From NCBI GenBank assembly GCA_002029975.1, contig LQBE01000040.1, positions 73,066 to 133,113 on the forward strand: 60,048 bases of DNA. The letters are read 5' to 3'. Source of the DNA: a delta proteobacterium ML8_F1 (lineage in GTDB: Bacteria > Bacillota > Clostridia > Peptostreptococcales > Acidaminobacteraceae). The notes below the pieces were generated by a model. That model was given only the letters and a program-made list of their open reading frames with translations, searched no databases and had not been told where the DNA came from. The position numbers were made by a program, and so were the translations under genes. This document shows positions 35,681 to 45,028 of the stretch, piece by piece; the stretch's first letter is position 1; each line of letters begins with the position of its first letter.

Positions 35681-38023
35681 ATGAATATCAATGTCATTTT
35701 ATTGAAGGCGGTCAAGGATACGGATCGTCTCTATACTTACAGGGTACCTGAAAATTTTGAGGCCATGGTTCAGGTGGGTTCAAGAGTCATTGTCCCCTTC
35801 GGCAGGGGGTCGCGCCCCATGGAAGCAGTGGTGATTGAAAAGGGGGTGGCAGCGGACTTTGAGGTCAAGGAGATTCTCAGAGGCTTTGACGAGGGTTATG
35901 ACCTGAGCCCTGAGATGGTTGAGCTGCTCCAAAGGGCCGGGGATTATTATTTAAGCTCCCTGTCAAAGCTGATTAAAAGCGCTATTCCCCTGGGTTCGAA
36001 ACTCGAGCTGCTGCCTGAAATCCTTTTCAAGGATGACGAGGCGAGGAGGGCCTATGAAAGTGGGGAGCAGAGTCTGGCCTCTCTGTTGAAGCAGGGGCTG
36101 GCAATTCAGCGGGTGACTTATCAAAAAAAAGCCCGGGAAAAAACCCTCAAGATGGTCCGGTGCCTGGCCTCTTTGGACCAACTCCAAGCGGCATTACTGG
36201 AACTCAGAAGCAACGCCCATAGGAAAAGAGCCTTGCTGGAATTGTTTGTCAAGGATCCGAAACGGGTGATCCCCCTGAAGCAGGCGGGACTTTCAAGGGA
36301 GGCGCTCAGACCCCTTTGCGAGGAAAATCTCATGGAGGTTTTTGATAAAACCGTCTATCGCTCCAGCCTTTACAGAGACCAGGACCTCTCGATAAAACCC
36401 AAGCCTGTACTCAATCGAGAGCAGTTGGCGGCCTTTGAGCAGATCAGGGCCGCCATGGCGGCAAACGCCTATGCCCTTTTCCTGCTTCACGGGGTGACCG
36501 GCAGCGGCAAGACCGAAGTCTACCTGCAGCTGGCTGAGGTGGCTTTGGAGCGTAATGAGTCTGTGATAGTCATGGTGCCAGAGATTTCTCTGATTCCTCA
36601 GATGGCCCGGGTCTTTATCGAGAGATTCGGACCCGTGGTGGGCTTTTACCATTCGCAAATGTCCCAGGAAGAGAAGATGGAGGAATGGTTGAGAATCAAG
36701 GAGGGAGAGTTCAGAATCGTCATCGGTCCGAGGAGTGCCGTGTTTTCCCCGGTGAAAAACCTGGGCCTGATAGTCGTGGATGAGGAGCACTCTTCGAGTT
36801 ACAAATCGGAATCAGAACCCAGATACCACGGCATCCAACTCGCACAGATGAGGGCGGGGCAGCACCAGATTCCCCTTGTCCTGGGCAGTGCCACCCCCCG
36901 GGTGGAAACGTACTGCGAGGCGCTAAAGGCAAGGGGCGGGATTCTCACCCTGACCAAACGGGTGGCTCAAAGACCGATGCCGGCTGCCTCTCTGGTGGAT
37001 ATGCGTGAAGAAACGATGACGGCGAAGGTCAGCCTGGTCAGTGCAAGACTCAGGGAGCAGATTCAGCTGAGACTTGAAAAAGGCGAGCAGACCATTCTTT
37101 TTTTGAACAAGAGGGGATATGCCTCCTTTGTCAGCTGTCTGCAGTGCGGTCATGTCATGAGCTGTCCCCACTGTGAAGTCCCTTTGATATACCACAAGAA
37201 AACCAGCCATGGCGAATGCCGGCTGTGCGGCTACAGAACACGGGTTCCGAGGCAGTGCCCGGAATGCGGCAGCCCCCACTACCAGTATTTCGGCATGGGA
37301 ACGGAAAAAATCGAAGAGAAAATCAAAGGCCTGTTTCCAGAGGCCCGGATCATACGAATGGATTCAACCTCCATGGCGGGCAAATACGCCCTCAAGGAAG
37401 CCTACGAGGCCATTGAGGCCAGGGAAGTCGACATCATCCTCGGGACACAGATTGTTGCAAAGGGCCATGATTTCAAAGGGGTCACCCTGGTGGGGGTCCT
37501 TGCGGCGGATATCAATCTCAATGTGCCCGACTACACAGCCAGTGAAGTGACCTATGCCCTGATTACCCAGGCCATGGGACGCAGCGGCAGGGGGGAAGTC
37601 CCGGGAGAAGTGATTATCCAGACCTACAATCCGGAGCACTATGCGATTCAAAGCGCCCTGGCTTCCGATTACCGGGTCTTTTACGATTTTGAAATAGCGG
37701 TTCGTGAAGCCATGACCTACCCGCCCTTCACCCGGTTAATCCATCTGACGGTCAATTCCTCTATAGAAACCATGGCCCATGACTATGCCAAGGGTCTGGC
37801 GTGGGCCCTGAGAGAGCAGTTCAAGGGTCTCGATGCCCGGGTTGTGGGTCCCGGTGCCGCCTTGAACCTGAAGGTGAACCACACTTACCGCTATCAGGTG
37901 CTGATCAAGGGAGAGACAGTTGACCAGCCCAGGATTAAGGGTATAATAAATGATATAATCCACAAGGTAAAACATCCTAAAATTCATGTGTCGGTGGATG
38001 TGGACCCCATCAGTCTTTTATGA
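35681..38023 (+). CDS. priA: Primosomal protein N' (replication restart helicase PriA)
   Basis: A 780-residue superfamily 2 helicase. It has an N-terminal DNA-binding domain (TYRVPENF, VGSRVIVPFGRGSRP), Walker A GVTGSGKTEVY, a DEEH box, the zinc-binding cysteine cluster (CLQCGHVMSCPHCEVPL, CRLCGYR, CPECGS) and helicase motifs near ILGTQIVAKGHDF and MGRSGRGEVPGEV. It reloads the replisome at collapsed forks. GAGGTGTGGA precedes ATG 35681. The frame is open to TTG 35669, inside the coaBC terminator, so the later start is used. Confidence 0.96.
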   Translation: MNINVILLKAVKDTDRLYTYRVPENFEAMVQVGSRVIVPFGRGSRPMEAVVIEKGVAADFEVKEILRGFDEGYDLSPEMVELLQRAGDYYLSSLSKLIKSAIPLGSKLELLPEILFKDDEARRAYESGEQSLASLLKQGLAIQRVTYQKKAREKTLKMVRCLASLDQLQAALLELRSNAHRKRALLELFVKDPKRVIPLKQAGLSREALRPLCEENLMEVFDKTVYRSSLYRDQDLSIKPKPVLNREQLAAFEQIRAAMAANAYALFLLHGVTGSGKTEVYLQLAEVALERNESVIVMVPEISLIPQMARVFIERFGPVVGFYHSQMSQEEKMEEWLRIKEGEFRIVIGPRSAVFSPVKNLGLIVVDEEHSSSYKSESEPRYHGIQLAQMRAGQHQIPLVLGSATPRVETYCEALKARGGILTLTKRVAQRPMPAASLVDMREETMTAKVSLVSARLREQIQLRLEKGEQTILFLNKRGYASFVSCLQCGHVMSCPHCEVPLIYHKKTSHGECRLCGYRTRVPRQCPECGSPHYQYFGMGTEKIEEKIKGLFPEARIIRMDSTSMAGKYALKEAYEAIEAREVDIILGTQIVAKGHDFKGVTLVGVLAADINLNVPDYTASEVTYALITQAMGRSGRGEVPGEVIIQTYNPEHYAIQSALASDYRVFYDFEIAVREAMTYPPFTRLIHLTVNSSIETMAHDYAKGLAWALREQFKGLDARVVGPGAALNLKVNHTYRYQVLIKGETVDQPRIKGIINDIIHKVKHPKIHVSVDVDPISLL

Positions 38024-38082
38024 CGCCGGCACAGGATACCTGTAGGACTGCAGCACAAAAAAACACAAGGAGGTGCCTGCAA

Positions 38083-38544
38083 ATGGCCCTTAGAACCATA
38101 AGAATAGACGGGGATCCGGTCCTGAGAAAGGTCGCAAAGCCCGTGACGAAATTTGATGAAAAACTGGCCCTTGTGGTCCAGGACATGCTGGACACCATGG
38201 TGGCGGAAGACGGTATAGGTCTGGCTGCGCCCCAGATCGGTCTGCTTAAAAGAATCATGGTCATCGATTTGTACGATGACACGGGGTCCAAAGTGTATGT
38301 CAATCCGGAAATCCTCCACCAGGAGGGGGAACAATTTGAAGTTGAAGGGTGTCTCAGTGTCCCGGATGCCTCGGGAGCGGTGAGAAGACCCGCCGTGGTG
38401 ACCCTGAGGGCCCAGGATCTTCAGGGAGATTTCTTCGAAGTCCAGGGGGAGGGGCTGCTGGCCCGGGCCATGTGCCATGAAATTGACCATCTCAACGGGA
38501 TTCTCTTTACCGATAAAATTGAAGAGAAGGCAGAGGAAGTGTAG
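38083..38544 (+). CDS. def: Peptide deformylase
   Basis: A 153-residue metallo-enzyme that removes the N-formyl group from new proteins. All three motifs are present: GIGLAAPQ (44-51), EGCLS (88-92, metal ligand Cys90) and HEIDH (132-136). AAGGAGG at about 38068-38074 fixes ATG 38083; the extension from 38020 overlaps the priA end and is not family-like. fmt, which adds the formyl group to Met-tRNA, starts directly after it. Confidence 0.97.
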   Translation: MALRTIRIDGDPVLRKVAKPVTKFDEKLALVVQDMLDTMVAEDGIGLAAPQIGLLKRIMVIDLYDDTGSKVYVNPEILHQEGEQFEVEGCLSVPDASGAVRRPAVVTLRAQDLQGDFFEVQGEGLLARAMCHEIDHLNGILFTDKIEEKAEEV

Positions 38545-38545
38545 G

Positions 38546-39472
38546 ATGAGGGTCCTGTTTATGGGGACGCCGGAATTTGCTTTGCCGTCCCTTGAATATC
38601 TTTTGAATCATCACGAGCTGGTTGGGGTATTTACTCAACCGGACAGAAAAAAGGGACGGGGGAAAAAGCTTTCACCCCCTCCGGTAAAGGCTTTCCTTGA
38701 AAACACAGGGATCAGGGTGTACCAGCCTCCAAACCTCAAGGCTCCTGAATCTCTGGACCTTGTCCGCTCCCTCTCTCCCGAGGTGATTGTAGTGATTGCC
38801 TATGGCAATCTGTTGCCAGGGGAGATTCTTGAAGCGGCGCCTCTGGGGGCCATCAATGTCCATGCCAGTCTTCTGCCGGCTCTCAGAGGGGCGAGCCCCA
38901 TACAGACGGCCATTGTCAGGGGACTTGAAGTGACGGGGGTCACCACGATGCAGATGAATGAAGGACTTGACACCGGGGATATCCTGCTGAAGGAGACCGT
39001 CGACATTCCCAAAGACATGAACGCCGGGGAGCTCCACGATGTGCTCAAGGAAAAAAGTGCCCTCGTCCTTGAGAGGACCCTTGAGAACCTCAAAGCCCTC
39101 AAAGCCCTTCCCCAGGATGAATCCCTGGCCTCCTATGCGCCCATGATCACCCGGGCCATGGCGAAAATCAATTTCAACCAAAGCGCCAGGGAGGTCTATA
39201 ATGGCATTCGCGGCTATTTTCCATGGCCTGTTGCCTACACCCTTGTTGAAGGGGTTCCTTTGAAAATTCTGCAGGCCCGGGTCAGGACCACCTCCCAGAC
39301 AGGAGAGCCTGGACGCGTATCCAGTGTTTCAAAAGAGGGAATCGAGGTCTTGTGTGCCAGTGACATCCTTGTGATACTCAGGGTGCAGCTGCCCTCGGGC
39401 AAACCGCTGCATGTTTCACAGTTCATCCAGGGACATGATTTAATCAGAGAAAACATACAGTTAGGAGAGTGA
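38546..39472 (+). CDS. fmt: Methionyl-tRNA formyltransferase
   Basis: A 308-residue enzyme that formylates initiator Met-tRNA with 10-formyl-tetrahydrofolate. It shows MRVLFMGTPEFALPSL, the loop QPDRKKGRGKKL, and the catalytic region NVHASLLPALRGASPIQ with the conserved Asn and His, then MNEGLDTGDIL. A C-terminal tRNA-binding domain follows. The start is one base after the def stop with GAGGAAGTG as ribosome binding site. def-fmt-yugP-rsmB is the common order in Bacillota. Confidence 0.97.
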   Translation: MRVLFMGTPEFALPSLEYLLNHHELVGVFTQPDRKKGRGKKLSPPPVKAFLENTGIRVYQPPNLKAPESLDLVRSLSPEVIVVIAYGNLLPGEILEAAPLGAINVHASLLPALRGASPIQTAIVRGLEVTGVTTMQMNEGLDTGDILLKETVDIPKDMNAGELHDVLKEKSALVLERTLENLKALKALPQDESLASYAPMITRAMAKINFNQSAREVYNGIRGYFPWPVAYTLVEGVPLKILQARVRTTSQTGEPGRVSSVSKEGIEVLCASDILVILRVQLPSGKPLHVSQFIQGHDLIRENIQLGE

Positions 39473-39476
39473 TAGC

Positions 39477-40163
39477 ATGTTTATTTACGGTTCAAATCTG
39501 GGATTTCTGCTGCTGATTCCCATGATTATTTTTGCAATGTATGCCCAGTCCAAGGTGACCCGAACCTTCAACAAATATCTCAGGGTCCCGAATTCACGCA
39601 ATCTGTCGGGCTATGAAACGGCCAGAAAGATTCTCGACGCCCACGGGCTCTACGATGTTCCCATTGAGAAGGTGGGGGGGCATCTTTCGGACCACTATGA
39701 CCCGAGGACCCGTACCGTCAGACTTTCCGAGGCGGTCTACAGCGGGCGCAGTGTGGCGTCGAGCAGTGTGGGGGCCCACGAGGTCGGTCATGCCCTGCAG
39801 CATGCCGAAGGCTATGTCCCCCTGAAGTTGAGAAGTCTTCTGGCTCCGGCGGCCCAGTTCGGGTCGAAGTACATGATTTTTCTGATCTTCATGGGTTTCA
39901 TTTTCAATATTCTGCAGCTCATTGACTTGGGGATTCTCTTTTTCTCTCTGGCACTGCTTTTTCAGATTGTCACCCTGCCGGTGGAATTCAATGCCAGTCT
40001 CAGAGCCATTGACAATCTCCATCACATGGCTCTGGTGGGTCAGGAGGATCTTGCAGGCTCCAATGCCGTCCTTAAAGCGGCTGCCATGACCTATGTGGCG
40101 GCGGCGGCGGTTTCTGCCGCACAACTGTTCAGATTCATCCTTCTGAGAAATGCCAGGCGCTAA
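39477..40163 (+). CDS. YugP-type membrane zinc metallopeptidase
   Basis: A 228-residue membrane protein with the zinc motif HEVGH (residues 101-105) and about four hydrophobic segments, including one at the N-terminus (9-22) and two at about 130-165. LRVPNSRNLSGYETARKIL, HLSDHYDPRTRTVRLS and LPVEFNASLRA are family blocks (neutral zinc metallopeptidase, YugP/DUF-type). Substrate unknown. TTAGGAGAG precedes ATG 39477. It lies between fmt and rsmB, its usual place. Confidence 0.92.
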   Translation: MFIYGSNLGFLLLIPMIIFAMYAQSKVTRTFNKYLRVPNSRNLSGYETARKILDAHGLYDVPIEKVGGHLSDHYDPRTRTVRLSEAVYSGRSVASSSVGAHEVGHALQHAEGYVPLKLRSLLAPAAQFGSKYMIFLIFMGFIFNILQLIDLGILFFSLALLFQIVTLPVEFNASLRAIDNLHHMALVGQEDLAGSNAVLKAAAMTYVAAAAVSAAQLFRFILLRNARR

Positions 40164-40164
40164 C

Positions 40165-41505
40165 ATGAAAATCATCAATCCACGGGTAATAGCCGTCAAG
40201 ACTTTGACGGCTATTACCCATAAGAAGCGCTTTATGAAGGAAGTCCTCGAAGAGAACCTTAACGGGGTTCCCAGGGAACAAAGGGCCTACGTCAACCGGA
40301 CGGTGCGGGGAGTTGTGGAGAATTTGAGCTATCTCGACGGGATTCTTGAAAAACTGTCCCGGATCAAGCTTAAAAAGCTCAGAGAAGCGGATCGAAATAT
40401 TCTCAGACTCGGGCTGTATGAAATCCTCTTCATGGACCATATCCCTGACTATGCCACGGTGAATGAAAGCCAGAGACTGATGAAAAAATCCAATCCTTCC
40501 CTGGTCGGGTTTGCAAATGGTCTGCTAAGAAATGTTTCAAAAAACAGGAAATCCATCATTGAGGAATTCGAAGGGACTCTTAAAGACACGCCGGAGGATC
40601 TGGCCGTCAAATATTCCCATCCCGCATGGCTCATGGCCCGTTGGATCCGGGATTTCGGCCTGGAAAACACGAAGCGCATGGCGGAGCTCAACAACACCCC
40701 GCCTCCGGTATTTATCCGACTCAATCCCCTCAAGACCGACCTGAACCGGCTCATGGCGGCACTGGCCGGGGAGGGGGTGAAGGTCCAGCCGGCTCCCTTG
40801 AATCCCCAGGCCCTGTTAGTTGAAAGCGCAGACATATCCTTGCTTGCCGGCACCCGGGGGTTTGCCGGGGGTCTGTTTACAATCCAGAGTCTCAGCAGCA
40901 TGCTCATTGCGCCGCTCATGGATTTGAAACCAGGTCTGAGGGTTCTCGACCTGTGTGCCGCCCCGGGATCCAAAACCACCCATATCGCTGAGTTGATGCA
41001 GGGAACGGGTGAAGTCGTCGCCCGGGATATCTCCCGGGGAAAGCTGGCCAGGATACAGGAGAATGTGGACCGGCTCAAGTTGGACAATGTCCGGATTCAG
41101 CTGGGAGATGCCACCGTGCAGGATCCCGGAAGTTTTGACGCCTTTGACCGGATTCTCCTGGACGCCCCCTGCTCCGGTCTTGGAATCATCAGGAGAAAAG
41201 GGGACATCAAATGGAACCGCGAAACCGGGGACATTCCCGCCCTGAGAAAAATTCAGAGGAATATGATTAATAATGCCGCGAAATATGTTAAAATAGGCGG
41301 TGTAATCCTGTACAGTACCTGTACACTGGAAGTTATGGAAAATCAAGGAGTCATTGAAGAATTTCTCGCGACCCATGAGAACTTTGTCATGGATTCAATT
41401 TCTGAAATCGATGACGCATTTATCCGAGAGGGCATGCTTGTGGTTACGCCACATGAACATGGCATGGATGGATTTTTTGCCTGCCGGTTAAAACGCATTG
41501 GATAA
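40165..41505 (+). CDS. rsmB: 16S rRNA (cytosine(967)-C5)-methyltransferase RsmB
   Basis: A 446-residue SAM-dependent methyltransferase. An N-terminal NusB-like RNA-binding domain (residues about 1-130; NPRVIAVKTL, EQRAYVNRTVRGVVE, ILRLGLYEILFM) is followed by a methyltransferase domain with LDLCAAPGSKTTHIA, the DAPCSGLGIIRRKGD motif and the second conserved cysteine in YSTCTLE. It methylates C967 of 16S rRNA. ATG 40165 has only a weak ribosome binding site, and a strong hairpin starts 17 bases after the start codon's last base. rlmN, which often follows rsmB, is missing. Confidence 0.95.
   Translation: MKIINPRVIAVKTLTAITHKKRFMKEVLEENLNGVPREQRAYVNRTVRGVVENLSYLDGILEKLSRIKLKKLREADRNILRLGLYEILFMDHIPDYATVNESQRLMKKSNPSLVGFANGLLRNVSKNRKSIIEEFEGTLKDTPEDLAVKYSHPAWLMARWIRDFGLENTKRMAELNNTPPPVFIRLNPLKTDLNRLMAALAGEGVKVQPAPLNPQALLVESADISLLAGTRGFAGGLFTIQSLSSMLIAPLMDLKPGLRVLDLCAAPGSKTTHIAELMQGTGEVVARDISRGKLARIQENVDRLKLDNVRIQLGDATVQDPGSFDAFDRILLDAPCSGLGIIRRKGDIKWNRETGDIPALRKIQRNMINNAAKYVKIGGVILYSTCTLEVMENQGVIEEFLATHENFVMDSISEIDDAFIREGMLVVTPHEHGMDGFFACRLKRIG
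40184..40219 (+). repeat. Perfect 16-bp inverted repeat inside the start of rsmB
   Basis: GGGTAATAGCCGTCAA (40184-40199) and TTGACGGCTATTACCC (40204-40219) are exact reverse complements around the four bases GACT. The repeat lies in codons 7-19 of rsmB, which encode the conserved segment RVIAVKTLTAIT. In mRNA it would form one of the strongest hairpins in the window, 17 bases after the ATG. There is no T-run, so it is not a terminator. A role in translation control is inferred only. Confidence 0.9.
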
Positions 41506-41518
41506 GAGAGGGACAGAC

Positions 41519-42229
41519 GTGGAATACTATCTGAGAAGCGACATCGGCACAAAACGCGACAAAAACGAAGATTATGTCCTTTATCATGAGAGAAGCGGCA
41601 TTTTTATCATTGCCGACGGCATGGGAGGACACAAGGCCGGGGAAATCGCTTCAAAAATGGCCGCCAGGGAGTTCATTGTGAAAATCGAGTCTGTGGATGC
41701 GGCCAAACCGGCGGATTTAATCAGTGCCTTCGATGCGGCGAATACGGCTGTTTACAATGCTTCTGTAGCCCATGAAGCCTATCAGGGGATGGGTACGACC
41801 CTGACGGCGGCCATGATTGAAGGCAACAGTGTCTACCTGGTCCATGTCGGGGATACAAGAGCCTACAAGGTGAATCCGCAGGGACTGACCCAGATTACCC
41901 GGGACCACACCTTGATTTCTGAAATGTATCGCAAGGGCAGTCTGACCCTTGAGGAGATGAAGGACCATCCCCAGAAGCATCTGCTTACCAAGGCCCTGGG
42001 AACCAAGGCGAACTGTGAACCGGATGTGTTCCAGGAATCCTTTGGAGAGAATGATTTTCTTGTGATGACCAGCGACGGACTCACGGACCTGGTGGATGAT
42101 CTGGAAATCAAAAGGATGGTTCTTGATTTGAAATATCCCAAGGCCATTGTCGAGAGTGCCATCCAGTTGGCCAACAGTCGCGGCGGAAAAGACAATATCA
42201 GTATGATCTGTATTAAATTCCAAGACTAA
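41519..42229 (+). CDS. prpC: PP2C-type serine/threonine phosphatase (PrpC/Stp)
   Basis: A 236-residue metal-dependent phosphatase. Motifs are RDKNED (14-19, with the metal-binding acid), ADGMGGHKAGE (Asp34), GTTLTAA, VGDTRAY, DHT, SDGLTDLV and the final GGKDNISM. It removes phosphate from targets of the neighbouring PASTA kinase. GTG 41519 with GAGAGGGA upstream is the preferred start; a TTG at 41498 overlaps rsmB. prkC follows 13 bases later. Confidence 0.94.
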   Translation: MEYYLRSDIGTKRDKNEDYVLYHERSGIFIIADGMGGHKAGEIASKMAAREFIVKIESVDAAKPADLISAFDAANTAVYNASVAHEAYQGMGTTLTAAMIEGNSVYLVHVGDTRAYKVNPQGLTQITRDHTLISEMYRKGSLTLEEMKDHPQKHLLTKALGTKANCEPDVFQESFGENDFLVMTSDGLTDLVDDLEIKRMVLDLKYPKAIVESAIQLANSRGGKDNISMICIKFQD

Positions 42230-42242
42230 AGGAGTCTGTTGA

Positions 42243-44144
42243 ATGAAGGGTACGATTTTAGGGAATCGATATGAAATCATAGAGAAAATCGGAGACGGCG
42301 GCATGTCCGATGTCTATAAGGCACGCTGCCAGGTGCTCAAACGGCATGTGGCGGTTAAAATCCTCAAAAGCGAATTCAACGCCGATCCGGAATTCGTCAA
42401 AAAATTCGATGCGGAATCCACTGCTGTGGCGGGGTTGAATCATCCCAACATCGTGAATATTTTTGATGTGGGAATTGAAGCGGACCTGCGCTATATTGTC
42501 ATGGAATTTGTAGACGGCAAAACCCTCAAATCCCTCATCAGGGAAAAACAGGGGCCCCTCGAGGAAAATGAAATCATCCGGCTGTCCATGCAGATTGCCA
42601 GTGCCCTGGACCATGCCCACCGGCACCACATCATTCATCGGGACATCAAATCCCAGAACATCATGATCTCAAACCAGCAGGTGGCCAAGGTAGCGGATTT
42701 CGGCATTGCCAAGGCCATGTCAGCCAGTACCGTGGTTCACAGCAACGAGGTGATGGGAAGTGTCCAGTATGCCTCTCCGGAGCAGTCCAAGGGATCGGTC
42801 ATCGACCACCGGTCGGATATCTATTCCCTGGGCGTGGTGATGTATGAAATGGCCACGGGAAGGCTCCCTTTTGTGGGAGAAAATGCCGTGACCATCGCCT
42901 TGAAGCACATGAGGGAGCAAGTAGTCCCCCCCGGGACCTACAACAAGACCCTTTCAAATGGTCTTGAAGAAGTGATTGCCCGGGCCTTGATGAAGAATCC
43001 GGATTCGAGGTATCAGACTGTCAGTGAGCTGATGGTGGATTTGAACCGTCTGAGGAGCAATCCCTCGGAAACCTTTGATTATGAAAACAGTGAAGACTAT
43101 GACTATGCCACAATGGTACTGCCCAACTATCAGGAGATTGATGCCATGAGTAAAAAAGCGCCGACCAAGAAGAAATCTAAAAACAAGCCGCAAAAGGGCA
43201 ACCGGCTGACCATGGTGACGGTGATTCTTCTGGCGCTGCTGGCTTCCCTTTTGATTTTCAGTATTGTCGGATTCAACCTCCTCAAGGACAAATTCATTCC
43301 TCAGGAGGTGGAGGTTCCGAACCTGATTGAGTTGACCTTTGAAGAAGCCAAGACCGCCTTGAACGAAAGGGGACTCTATATCGAGGAGGAGGGCACCCGT
43401 TTCTCCAATGTCATTGAAAAGGGCCGAATCCTGGAGCAGTCCGAGGTTGCGGGAACCATCCTCAAGGAAGGCTTCACCATCAAAGTGGTGGTCAGCAAGG
43501 GTCAGAACCTTGTGGAAATTCCAAATCTTCTTCAAAAAGAGCTCTCTGAGGCCCAGATTATTCTCGATAATCTGGAACTCAGTGTGGACTCTGTTGAATA
43601 TGTCGTCAATGACCTGCCCAAGGGCTATATTCTGGCACAGGAACCCGCCAGTGGAGAACTGATTGAGAAGGGGCAGGCCATCAAACTCATTGTTTCCCAG
43701 GGTTCCACGGCACAGGAATACATCATGCCCACTATCACGGGACTCACCTATGAAGAGGCCCTTGGCCGACTGGAGGGCAACAATATCCAGCTGGCTCTCA
43801 AGGGGTACGATTATTCTGACTTTCCGCAGGATACCATTGCAAGCCAGAGTATTTCCCAGGGGACCATTGTCTACCCGGGGGATGTCGTCGACGTGACCAT
43901 CAGCAATGGGCCGAAGCTGACCACCAGGTCCTACAAACTCTACACCCAGTATTTTGAAGGTGACGAGGAGACTGTGACCATTGAAATGATTGACGAGCAG
44001 GGGGATGCAAGGATTGTCTATTCCCAGCTGCATGCCCGGGAGGAGGAAAGCTTTGTGGTTGAATTGACAGCAAAGGGTGAGGTGACCATCAATATCTACT
44101 ACGGCGAGACCCTCTTCAATACCCTGAACGAGCATTTTGAATAA
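42243..44144 (+). CDS. prkC: PASTA-domain serine/threonine protein kinase (PrkC/Stk)
   Basis: A 633-residue membrane kinase. The cytoplasmic kinase domain has the glycine loop IGDGGMSDVYKA (16-27), Lys39, catalytic HRDIKSQN (Asp134), DFGIAKA and YASPEQ. A basic juxtamembrane stretch precedes one helix at about residues 322-345. Three PASTA domains follow (VEVPNLIELTFEEA, VEIPNLLQKELSEA, IMPTITGLTYEEA), plus a C-terminal beta-rich tail. PASTA domains bind muropeptides or lipid II, so the kinase links wall state to growth and division. AAAGGAGTC precedes ATG 42243. The stop overlaps rsgA by one base. Confidence 0.96.
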   Translation: MKGTILGNRYEIIEKIGDGGMSDVYKARCQVLKRHVAVKILKSEFNADPEFVKKFDAESTAVAGLNHPNIVNIFDVGIEADLRYIVMEFVDGKTLKSLIREKQGPLEENEIIRLSMQIASALDHAHRHHIIHRDIKSQNIMISNQQVAKVADFGIAKAMSASTVVHSNEVMGSVQYASPEQSKGSVIDHRSDIYSLGVVMYEMATGRLPFVGENAVTIALKHMREQVVPPGTYNKTLSNGLEEVIARALMKNPDSRYQTVSELMVDLNRLRSNPSETFDYENSEDYDYATMVLPNYQEIDAMSKKAPTKKKSKNKPQKGNRLTMVTVILLALLASLLIFSIVGFNLLKDKFIPQEVEVPNLIELTFEEAKTALNERGLYIEEEGTRFSNVIEKGRILEQSEVAGTILKEGFTIKVVVSKGQNLVEIPNLLQKELSEAQIILDNLELSVDSVEYVVNDLPKGYILAQEPASGELIEKGQAIKLIVSQGSTAQEYIMPTITGLTYEEALGRLEGNNIQLALKGYDYSDFPQDTIASQSISQGTIVYPGDVVDVTISNGPKLTTRSYKLYTQYFEGDEETVTIEMIDEQGDARIVYSQLHAREEESFVVELTAKGEVTINIYYGETLFNTLNEHFE

Positions 44145-45028
44145 TGAGACTCAAGGGAATCATACTCAAGGGAATCGGCGGGTTTTATTATGTTGAAGCC
44201 GGGGACAGGATTTACGCCACCCGGGCAAGGGGTCTTTTCCGCAATGAAAAAATCAAACCCCTTGTGGGGGACCAGGTGGAAATCGATGTGACCTCTGATG
44301 AAGATTCCGAAGCCTATATCCAGAAAATTCTGCCAAGAAAATCCCGTCTTCAAAGACCTGAAGTCGCCAATGTCGACCAGGTCATTGTCACCATGGCCCT
44401 GACCAACCCGAGCCCGAATTTCATTCTTTTGGACAAACTGCTGATTCTGGGGCAGTATCACGGGGTCAGGCCCGTCATCTGCCTCAATAAAAGCGACCTG
44501 GTGCCACCTGGAGTCCTCGAGGAGGTCAAAAGGGATTACGAGGCCACGGGATTTGACGTGATTTTTGTCAGTGTGCCAGAGTTAACCGGCATCGAAGACT
44601 TGAAGGCAGTGCTCCGGGGCAAGGTCAATGTGTTCGCCGGCCCGAGCGGAGTGGGCAAATCCTCCATCACCAATGCCCTCAAGCCGGGCCTGGCCCTGAA
44701 AGTCGGCGAGGTGAGTGAAAGAATCGGCCGGGGCAGACACACCACCCGCCACACTGAGCTCATAGAACTGCCCTCGGGGGGGTTCGTTCTGGACACACCG
44801 GGTTTCAGCTCCCTGGAAATCCTTCAGATTCCCAAGGATACCCTTAAAGACTACTATCCGGATTTCAGTGAAGCGGCCAGGGACTGCCGCTACCGGGACT
44901 GCAGTCATATCAATGAGCCCGGCTGCGGTGTGAAAGAGGCGGTGGCAGACCGTCGGATTTCTCAAAACCGTTACCATGGCTACCAGTACATTTATGAAGA
45001 ACTCAAAAAACAAAAGGAGAGATACTGA
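44144..45028 (+). CDS. rsgA: Ribosome small subunit biogenesis GTPase RsgA
   Basis: A 294-residue circularly permuted GTPase. The order is an N-terminal OB fold, NKSD (G4) before the P-loop GPSGVGKSS (about 165-173), then DTPGF (G3). A C-terminal zinc module follows (CRYRDCSHINEPGC). RsgA checks late 30S assembly. It follows prkC with a TAATG overlap, and rpe starts immediately after its TGA. The prpC-prkC-rsgA-rpe-thiN order is that of Bacillus. Confidence 0.97.
   Translation: MRLKGIILKGIGGFYYVEAGDRIYATRARGLFRNEKIKPLVGDQVEIDVTSDEDSEAYIQKILPRKSRLQRPEVANVDQVIVTMALTNPSPNFILLDKLLILGQYHGVRPVICLNKSDLVPPGVLEEVKRDYEATGFDVIFVSVPELTGIEDLKAVLRGKVNVFAGPSGVGKSSITNALKPGLALKVGEVSERIGRGRHTTRHTELIELPSGGFVLDTPGFSSLEILQIPKDTLKDYYPDFSEAARDCRYRDCSHINEPGCGVKEAVADRRISQNRYHGYQYIYEELKKQKERY

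Noticed and set aside
42954-44135. 393-codon open frame on the minus strand opposite prkC
   Set aside because: Antisense to the kinase and PASTA domains; no family resemblance and no promoter.
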